Assembly (NCBI RefSeq): GCF_014646155.1
Contig: NZ_BMMX01000001.1
Span: forward strand, 421,720-485,719
Origin: Mangrovihabitans endophyticus
GTDB lineage: Bacteria > Actinomycetota > Actinomycetes > Mycobacteriales > Micromonosporaceae
DNA length: 64,000 nucleotides
Direction of reading: 5' to 3'
A model generated the notes under the pieces. The model made no database searches and was not told the DNA's origin. It was given only the letters and a program-made list of their open reading frames with translations. The translations under genes and the position numbers were made by a program. Shown piece after piece: positions 26,263 through 64,000 of this stretch. The number at the start of each line of letters is the position of its first letter. Position 1 is the first letter of the stretch.

Positions 26263-27894
26263 TCAGCGCCCCGGAACGGCGACCTCGGGCGGGAGGCCGT
26301 GCAGATGGGCAAAGTAGGCGTAGTGGCTGGGCAACTGGTCGACGAGTTGCTTCGTCCGGTCCCGGATGCTTTGCAGCTCCCGCTGGGCCGCTGCGTCGTC
26401 GAAGAGTTCGAGCGCGGCGGGTGGACGCAGCGGCAGACCGCCGAGTCCGAGGAGCATCGCGGCGTAGGAATAGGACTCGAAGCCGTGATAGTGCGGGAAA
26501 ACGTTCTCGATGTCCGGCAACTGGGTGCCCCAGCTCTCAAGCCGGGCCGCCAGCGAGTCGGGCATCGGGCGCGTCTTGGTGTCCCGCCAGTAGTCGTTGT
26601 CCTGACGGGCGGCGGCGTAATAGTGCAGGGTCAGGAACTCGCGGACGCCGTCCATCACGTTGGCGACCTGACGGTTGTACGAGGCGGTCACCGCGTCGCT
26701 GAAGCCGCGGCCGGGGAAGTGCTTGACCAGTTGCTCGATGCCGTTCTGGATGAAGAAGATGCCGGTCGATTCCAGTGGTTCCACGAACCCGCTGGACAGC
26801 CCGACGGCGACGCAGTTGCGCACCCAGGACCGGGCACTGCGGCCGATGCGCATCTTGATGTGGTTGGCCTGCGCCTCCTCGCCGTCCGGCCCGACGAACG
26901 CGCGCAGTGTCCGCTCCGCGGTATCCGCGTCGCAATACGAGCTGGAGTACACATAGCCGGTGCCGACGCGACCGAGGAGCGGAATCGTCCAGATCCAGCC
27001 CGCGTCCTGCGCGGTGGCCGTGGTACACGGCCGGATACCGCGGCGGGCCATGTCGACCGGCACTCGCAGCGCCACCGCCCTGTCGTTGGGCAGTGTGTCC
27101 TGATAGGACACAAACGGCTCTTCGGCCACCCGGTTCATCAGCAGGGAACGGAAGCCGGTGCAGTCGATGAAGAGATCGCCGGACAGGTCGCCGTGTTCGG
27201 CCGTGGTGACCCGTTCGATCCATCCGCCTTCGTCGAGCACCACGTCCACGACGTCGTCCAGCACCTGCCGGACGCCGCGGTCGACGGCGTAGCCGGTCAG
27301 GTAGCGGGCGAGCAGCGCGGCGTCGAAGTGGTAGGCGTACGGGAACTGTGTGTCCTGCTCGGTGAGGGTGGTGCGATACTGCGGCGTGTCGCCGTCCTCC
27401 CGGAAGTCCTGCTCGAAGATGCCGTTGTCGAGGTACCGCGGCGAACGCATGGCGTCGCAGAGCGAGGCGATGAGGAAACAGTCCCGGTCGAAGCGCTCGC
27501 CCGGCCGCAGGTGCAGCCACCAGTCGGTGATCGGGAAGCCGTCCACGACCCGTAGCCGCTCGAACGGGTGATAGAAGTGGTGCCCCGGTCGCCGCCAGTC
27601 CTCGAACCTGATGGCCAGCTTGTAGGTGGCCTTACAGGCCGGCATCCATTCGGTCTCGTCGAGGCCCAGGTACTCGAAGAAGTGCCGTACGGTGCTGAAG
27701 GTGGCCTCGCCGACGCCGATCGTCGGCACGTTCTTCGACTCCACCAGTGTGACGCGGAGGGCGTCGCCGAACGCGGCGCGCAGGTAGGAAGCGGTCATCC
27801 ATCCGGCGGTGCCGCCGCCGACGATGACCACGTCCCGGACCGGCCGGTGCCCTAACTCGTGTGTGGTTGCCGTCATGTGTGCTCCCGTTATCAT
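26263..27894 (-). CDS. Flavin-dependent tryptophan halogenase
   Basis: A 543-residue FADH2-dependent halogenase of the PrnA/RebH family, chlorinating or brominating an indole ring. It has GGGTAGW (FAD binding), catalytic-type lysine in ATYKLAIRF (about residue 92), the diagnostic WIWTIP motif, and GFVEPLESTG, which holds the conserved glutamate. The ATG at 27894 forms an ATGA overlap with the preceding stop; an alternative ATG at 27876 would give 537 residues. The leucine codon at 27853-27855 (residue 14) is TTA. The flavin reductase encoded two genes upstream would supply reduced flavin. Regiochemistry (5, 6 or 7) and free versus bound tryptophan cannot be told. Confidence 0.93.
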   Translation of the reverse strand: MITGAHMTATTHELGHRPVRDVVIVGGGTAGWMTASYLRAAFGDALRVTLVESKNVPTIGVGEATFSTVRHFFEYLGLDETEWMPACKATYKLAIRFEDWRRPGHHFYHPFERLRVVDGFPITDWWLHLRPGERFDRDCFLIASLCDAMRSPRYLDNGIFEQDFREDGDTPQYRTTLTEQDTQFPYAYHFDAALLARYLTGYAVDRGVRQVLDDVVDVVLDEGGWIERVTTAEHGDLSGDLFIDCTGFRSLLMNRVAEEPFVSYQDTLPNDRAVALRVPVDMARRGIRPCTTATAQDAGWIWTIPLLGRVGTGYVYSSSYCDADTAERTLRAFVGPDGEEAQANHIKMRIGRSARSWVRNCVAVGLSSGFVEPLESTGIFFIQNGIEQLVKHFPGRGFSDAVTASYNRQVANVMDGVREFLTLHYYAAARQDNDYWRDTKTRPMPDSLAARLESWGTQLPDIENVFPHYHGFESYSYAAMLLGLGGLPLRPPAALELFDDAAAQRELQSIRDRTKQLVDQLPSHYAYFAHLHGLPPEVAVPGR

Positions 27895-29189
27895 GGTGCT
27901 CTCAGGTCGTGAATGGCAGACAGCGTGTCCGCGATCTCGCGGGGAAAGTTGACGATGGACGTGCCGATCCGGGCGTACGGCGGCGGGTTCGGCGAGGTGC
28001 TGATGCGGATCCGTCGCTCCGCCAGGCGGTCGGCCGTCTGCGCGCCGGTCAGTCCGTCGACGTCGAAGCAGGTGATGCCCGCGCCGAGCGCCGGGTCGAG
28101 GGGGGTGCGCAGCGCCACGTGCGGCATGGCCGCGAGTCCCTCGCGCAGATGGGCGGACAGCTCCGTGACGCGCTCCGCGACGGCCGAGCGGCCGATGCCG
28201 CGGTGGAACGCGACCGCCGCGGGAAGGGCGAACATGTGCTCGAACGCGTGGAACGTGCCGGGTGTCATGTTGGCGATGCTGTCCTCGCGGAAGATCGGGG
28301 TCACCGCGGGCCGTAGGTAGGGCCACGCGTCGCGGCGCCCCCAGATCAGCCCGGTGCCGCGAGGACCGCACAGCCATTTGTGCGTGCCCGCGGCCACGAC
28401 GTCGGCTCGCAGGTCGGGCAGGTCGGTGTCGACCGCCGCGAGACCGTGCACGCCGTCCACGATCAGCAGACACCGGTCCTCGGCGGCCCGGCCCCGGTTG
28501 GCCTCGGCCACTACGTCCGCCACGGCGGCCACGGGCATCCGGACACCGGTGCTGGACTGCACCCATGTGACGCCGACCGCGCGGGTCGCCGGACGGATCT
28601 CCTGTTGCAGGCGACCGACGATCTCGTCGACGGTGGCGTTCTCGGGGGCTGCGAACAGCGGTACGGTCCGCACCGTACCGTCATGCTTGTCGGCGGCGAG
28701 GATGGCCGCCCCCAGATGCGCGACGTGTTCCCGGTCGCTGAGCAGGAACTCCTGGCCGGGGCGCAGCGGGATTCCGTTGTAGACGTGGCCGAGTCCGACA
28801 GTCGTGTTCCCGGTGAGTGCGTACTCCTCGGCGGCGCCGCCGAGATAGCCGGCCAGCTCCGTGCGTACCCGGTCCCAGCCGGTCGGCCCGTCCGGCAGGG
28901 TGAGGCTGTCGACACGGGTGGGATCGGCGTCGATCTGCCGGCTCAGGTACGCGATCGCGTGACGTACCGGTTCCGGGTGCGACGAAAGGAAGAAGGCCGC
29001 CAGGTTGATCCATCGCGGGTCCAGCCGGAACTGGCGACGAACTGCCGTCCAGTCCGTCCCGCCGGCGGCGTAGGTCTCCCCGCCGGCGGCGTAGGCCGTC
29101 CCGTCGGCCGCGGCGGCGCCGACGACCGTGCCGGCTACGGCCGCGCTGGCACTTGCCAGGACTGTTCGGCGTGTGATTCCGGACGTCAT
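27891..29189 (-). CDS. Tat-exported class V aminotransferase-fold PLP enzyme
   Basis: A 432-residue PLP protein of the class V family (isopenicillin N epimerase/cysteine desulfurase-like), with the cofactor lysine K271 in AAGTHKW. A twin-arginine signal (TRRTVLASASAAVAG) and a short linker precede the domain, predicting a folded, exported enzyme. That is odd between two cytosolic enzymes. Just after the signal an 18-base stretch is nearly duplicated (AYAAGGE / TYAAGGT). Start ATG 29189 has GGAGGAGG upstream and an ATGA overlap with the flavin-reductase stop; the gene also overlaps the halogenase start. The reaction is unknown: transamination, epimerisation or lyase chemistry on the amino acid or peptide. 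Confidence 0.85.
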   Translation of the reverse strand: MTSGITRRTVLASASAAVAGTVVGAAAADGTAYAAGGETYAAGGTDWTAVRRQFRLDPRWINLAAFFLSSHPEPVRHAIAYLSRQIDADPTRVDSLTLPDGPTGWDRVRTELAGYLGGAAEEYALTGNTTVGLGHVYNGIPLRPGQEFLLSDREHVAHLGAAILAADKHDGTVRTVPLFAAPENATVDEIVGRLQQEIRPATRAVGVTWVQSSTGVRMPVAAVADVVAEANRGRAAEDRCLLIVDGVHGLAAVDTDLPDLRADVVAAGTHKWLCGPRGTGLIWGRRDAWPYLRPAVTPIFREDSIANMTPGTFHAFEHMFALPAAVAFHRGIGRSAVAERVTELSAHLREGLAAMPHVALRTPLDPALGAGITCFDVDGLTGAQTADRLAERRIRISTSPNPPPYARIGTSIVNFPREIADTLSAIHDLRAP

Positions 29190-29737
29190 GTGTCCTCCTC
29201 CGCGGTGGTCCAGGACGAATACCGATGCATCCCGCGCAGAAGCGGGATCATGGTGGAGCAGGTATGCCGGATGGCGGTGACGGCGCCGAACAAGACGATG
29301 TGATCGGCGATGGGCACAGCCTCGGCCGTGCGGCAGTCGGCTATGCCGTGCGCGTCGTCGATCAGGTGCGGCCCGGCGGCACCCGGCTCGTGTTCCCACC
29401 GGACTCGGTCGAATCGATCCGGAACCGCCGACGCGAACAACACGGCCGTCGCGCGGGCGGTGTGCCGCAGCAGGTTCACCGCGAACGTCCGCCGCCAGAG
29501 CACCGAGGCGAGCGTCGGGCTGCCCTGTCGTAGGCAGATGGACAGCATCGGCGGAAACAGCGACACACTGCACACCGAGGAACAGGTCATCCCGCGTGGA
29601 GCGCCGGCCGCGTCGGTGGTGGTGACCACGGCCACGCCGGTGGGAAAAGTCGCCATCAGGGAACTGAAATCCGTGCCGCTCACCGGGGCGTCGCCGACGT
29701 TCGGCAGTATCGCTGGCTCGTCCGTTGAACTCGTCAC
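29186..29737 (-). CDS. Flavin reductase (HpaC/RebF-like)
   Basis: A 183-residue short flavin reductase of the flavin_Reduct family, with the typical core ATFPTGVAVVTT and RGMTCSSVCSVSLFPPMLSI. It reduces FAD with NAD(P)H and would feed FADH2 to the tryptophan halogenase two genes downstream, as RebF does for RebH. The GTG at 29737 has GGAG seven bases upstream. It is the first gene of the five-gene operon running down to 21218, overlapping its neighbour by ATGA. Confidence 0.9.
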   Translation of the reverse strand: MTSSTDEPAILPNVGDAPVSGTDFSSLMATFPTGVAVVTTTDAAGAPRGMTCSSVCSVSLFPPMLSICLRQGSPTLASVLWRRTFAVNLLRHTARATAVLFASAVPDRFDRVRWEHEPGAAGPHLIDDAHGIADCRTAEAVPIADHIVLFGAVTAIRHTCSTMIPLLRGMHRYSSWTTAEEDT

Positions 29738-30209
29738 GGTGCGACTCCGATCCGATCGTCGATTCGTGCGCGGACGATGTGCATTGACGGGGGGAACCGT
29801 ACCATCGACTTTCGTTTACGGCTCCGTTGTTAAGTGGCGTCGGAAAGTCGCTGATTGGCCGTGGACGGCCGTGGTTAAGTCACCGGCTAAACACCGATGT
29901 AAAAGGCTCTCAGGCGTCGTCCACGGATCGGCTGCCTTGCTTGAGGACCACATTCACCTGCGAAGTTGCCGCCCGAAGTATCGCTTGACGTTCATGCCGC
30001 GGCCCGGCTACGGTCGGCGTGCCGGCTGACTGACACCGGTGTCATATTATTGACGGGGTTGGATTTTCTCCGCGGTCCGCATTTTTGCGATGACGAATCT
30101 TGAGGGTGTCACACGGTTCCAGGATCTCGCCAATTATATTTACGTGTATAAATGTTTTGGGTATTGTGCGCGGCGGGCCGAAAAGGCTCGACAGGGAGTC
30201 GGGTGACGA
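29738..30209. promoter_or_regulatory. Divergent control region, Trp operon / main NRPS operon
   Basis: A 472-base gap between outward-facing operons, notably AT-richer near 30100-30165. A perfect 14-base palindrome TGACACCGGTGTCA lies at 30031-30044 with an extra half-site GGTGTCA at 30105-30111, a likely operator. A stretch TTATATTTACGTGTATAAA at about 30134-30152 may hold a -10 element. GTTAAGT occurs twice in the same orientation (29829-29835 and 29874-29880), 45 bases apart. AGGGAG at 30193-30198 is the NRPS ribosome site. No gene is supported. Confidence 0.6.
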
Positions 30210-61707
<31,498 letters not shown>

Positions 61708-61711
<4 letters not shown>

Positions 61712-64000
61712 ACCAGTTCGGGTTGCAGGACATCCTGCCCCTGTCGCCGTTGCAGGAGGGAATCCTCTTCCACCATGTGTACGACACGACAGCTCCGGAC
61801 ATCTACGCCGTGCAGATCGTCGTCGACCTGGCGGGAGCGCTCGACGCGGCGGCGTTGCGGGCCGCCGCCAACGGCCTGCTGCGCCGGCACGCCAACCTGC
61901 GCGCCGGGTTCCGGTACGAGGGGATCAGCCGCCCCGTGCAGATCGTCCCCCGGTGGGCGGAGACGCCGTGGCAGGAGATCGACCTGCGTGACCTCGAACC
62001 GGAGCGGGTGCCCCGGGAGACCGAGCGGATCGTGGCGGCCGACCGCGCCCGCCGGCTGGACCTGGCCAGGCCGCCGCTGCTGCGGTTCACGCTGCTGCTC
62101 CTGCCCGGCGCCCGGCATCGGTTGATCCTGACCTTCCACCACATCCTGCTCGACGGCTGGTCGATCCCGCTGCTCTGGGGGGAGTTGCTCGCGCTCTACC
62201 GAGCCCACGGTGACGATCGCGGGATGCCGCCGGTCCGCCCGTACAAGGACTATTTGAGCTGGCTGGCCGAGCAGGACCAGGGCGCGGCGCAGCGGGCCTG
62301 GCGGGCGGCGCTGGACGGGCTGAGCGAGCCGACGCTGGTGGCGCCGGGCCTGCCGCCGGCGGGTCAACCGCCGGAACAGTTGCAGGCCACGCTGAGCGAG
62401 GCCACCACTGCCTCGCTCACCGAGTGGTCCCGCGGGCAGGGGCTCACCCTCAACACGGTGATCCAGGCGGCGTGGGCGCTGCAACTGGCCCGGTTGACCG
62501 GGCGCGACGACGTGCTCGCCGGCATCACGGTATCCGGCCGTCCCGCCGAGCTGGACGGCATCGACACCATGATCGGCCTGTTCATCAACACCGTGCCGTT
62601 GCGGGCGCGGCTGCTACGCGGCGAGTCCCTCACCGGCCTGCTGCACCGGCTCCAGTCGGAGCAGGCCGCACTGATGGCACACCAGCACCTCGGGCTCGCC
62701 GAGATCCAGGGGCTCGCCGGACTCGGCGGACGGGCCGCGCTCTTCGACACCATCGTGACGTTCGAGAACTACCCGGCCCGTGCCGGCTCCGGTGCCGCCG
62801 GAGCGGAACTGCGGGTGACCGGCGTCCAGAGCGTGGACGCCAACCACTATGTGCTCTCCCTGGTCGCCGCGCCGGGCACGCGCCTGCTGCTTCGGCTGGA
62901 CCACCGCACCGACGCCGTCTCCCAGGAGACGGCCGAGCGCATCCTGACCGGTGTCGTGGAGATCGTCGAGGCGGTGGCCGCCGCGCCGGACCAACCCGTC
63001 GGGCGGCTGCTGTCCGCCGCGGCGGACGTCCGGCAACTCCCGGACGCCGCGTTCGGCCGGGACACCGCACCGCAGGTGACCGGCCTGCCGGAGCTGTTCA
63101 GCCGGGTGGCCACCCGCGACCCCGGCGCCGTCGCGGTGGTCTCCGACGCCGGGACGCTGACGTACGCTCAGCTCGACGCGCACGCCAACCGGCTGGCACA
63201 TCAACTGGTCGCCGCCGGTGTCGGCCGCGAGACACCGGTCGTGATGCTGTTGGAGCGTACGGCCGCGGTGCCGGTGGCCGTCCTGGCCGTGTTGAAGGCC
63301 GGCGGCTTCTACGTGCCGCTGCACGACAGCTATCCGGTGGAGCGGATGCGGGCCGCCGCGGCGGAGGTGGGCGGCGAGATCATTCTGGCCGACCGGTGGA
63401 CCGCCGACCGGGCCGCGGCCGTGGGACTGCGCACGATCCTCGTGGAGGTCGGCGCCGAGGCGGGCGCCGACTCCGGCCCGGACGTGCCGGTGCACCCCGA
63501 CCAGGCCGCCTACGTCATGTTCACGTCGGGTTCGACGGGAACGCCGAAGGGCGTCGTGGTGACCCACCGCGGCGTGGCCGAGCTGGCGCTGGACCGGCGG
63601 TGGGCGGGCGGCGCTCACGAGCGGGTGCTGATGGCCGCCGCCCGCGCCTTCGACGCCTCCACATACGAGCTGTGGATCCCGCTGCTCAGCGGGGGCCGGA
63701 TCGTGCTCGCGCCACCGGGACGGCTCGACGTGGACACGATCCGCCGCACGATCGCCGCGCACGGTGTGACCGGCGGGCTGCTCACCACGGCGCTGTTCAA
63801 CCTGATCGCCGAGGAGGCTCCAGAGGCGCTCTCCGGCATGCGGGAGGTCACCACCGGTGGCGACGCCGCCTCGGCCGAGGCGTTCCGCCGGGTGCTGAGC
63901 CATTGCCCCGACCTGGTAGTCACGAACCTCTACGGGCCGACCGAGATCACCATGAACGCCACCCACCACGCGGTGCGCGCGGGGGACGAACTGGGCTCCT
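61708..64000 (+). CDS. NRPS, 5' part (C-A...), continues past window
   Basis: The start of a further synthetase: the GTG at 61708 overlaps the previous stop by GTGA and has GGAGGAG upstream. The first 764 residues are visible. They hold a DCL-type condensation domain ([22 protein letters not shown] near residue 146), fitting the upstream epimerase, and an A domain up to just past YGPTE (TSGSTG near 607). The pocket reads D-A-Y-L-T-G-L-M-N(-K), for which no confident match is known to me. The gene is the fourth NRPS in the window and presumably carries the remaining modules and release domain beyond the edge. Confidence 0.95.

Noticed and set aside
21218-29737. An indolocarbazole (rebeccamycin-like) cluster
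   Set aside because: No RebO, RebC, RebP or glycosyltransferase equivalents; the surrounding genes are NRPS and the aminotransferase-methyltransferase points to amino-acid supply.

Overview
The window is a high-GC, densely packed stretch from an actinomycete (Streptomyces-like). Evidence is the GC-rich third positions, GTG/TTG starts, Tat signal peptides, rare TTA leucine codons and many 4-base gene overlaps. Essentially all of it belongs to one non-ribosomal peptide synthetase (NRPS) cluster, and both cluster ends lie outside the window.

Layout. 1-6618 (+): the 3' end of an NRPS (A-PCP-C-A-PCP, codes Gly-like then Pro-like), a PhyH-type 2-oxoglutarate dioxygenase and a nucleotidyltransferase-fold protein. 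6689-10445 (-): a tailoring operon of two P450s, a small ferredoxin and a SAM methyltransferase. 10821-14585 (+): an ABC-2 exporter pair and a Tat-exported GH95-like protein. 14767-15768 (+): a winged-helix regulator. 15907-17783 (-): a two-component system, divergent from a MacB/FtsX-type ABC transporter at 17915-21165 (+). 21218-29737 (-): a five-gene tryptophan operon with flavin reductase, exported class V PLP enzyme, flavin-dependent tryptophan halogenase, VioB/RebD-like ferritin-fold protein and a fused aminotransferase-methyltransferase. 30210-64000 (+): three NRPS genes joined by GTGA overlaps: C-A-T x4 + E, C-A-T x5 + E, and a third gene cut off in its first A domain.

How it works together. 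The specificity pockets read by eye give Asp - aromatic (Tyr-like code) - Ser - D-(Glu/Gln-like) - ? - Gly - Pro - bulky/aromatic? - D-(bulky/aromatic?) - ? for the large block, and Gly - Pro for the upstream NRPS. The tryptophan operon looks built to supply halogenated and/or beta-methylated tryptophan-type units. The dioxygenase and P450s are candidates for hydroxylating or oxidising residues such as proline. The two ABC systems and the two-component pair suggest export and self-protection against a peptide that probably acts at the cell envelope. No thioesterase, MbtH, tRNA, rRNA, CRISPR or mobile element is visible.

The most unusual part is a RebF/RebH/RebD-like trio (without a RebO-like oxidase) combined with a fused indolepyruvate-type aminotransferase/C-methyltransferase inside an NRPS cluster. 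All specificity codes and motif calls were read by eye and not computed.
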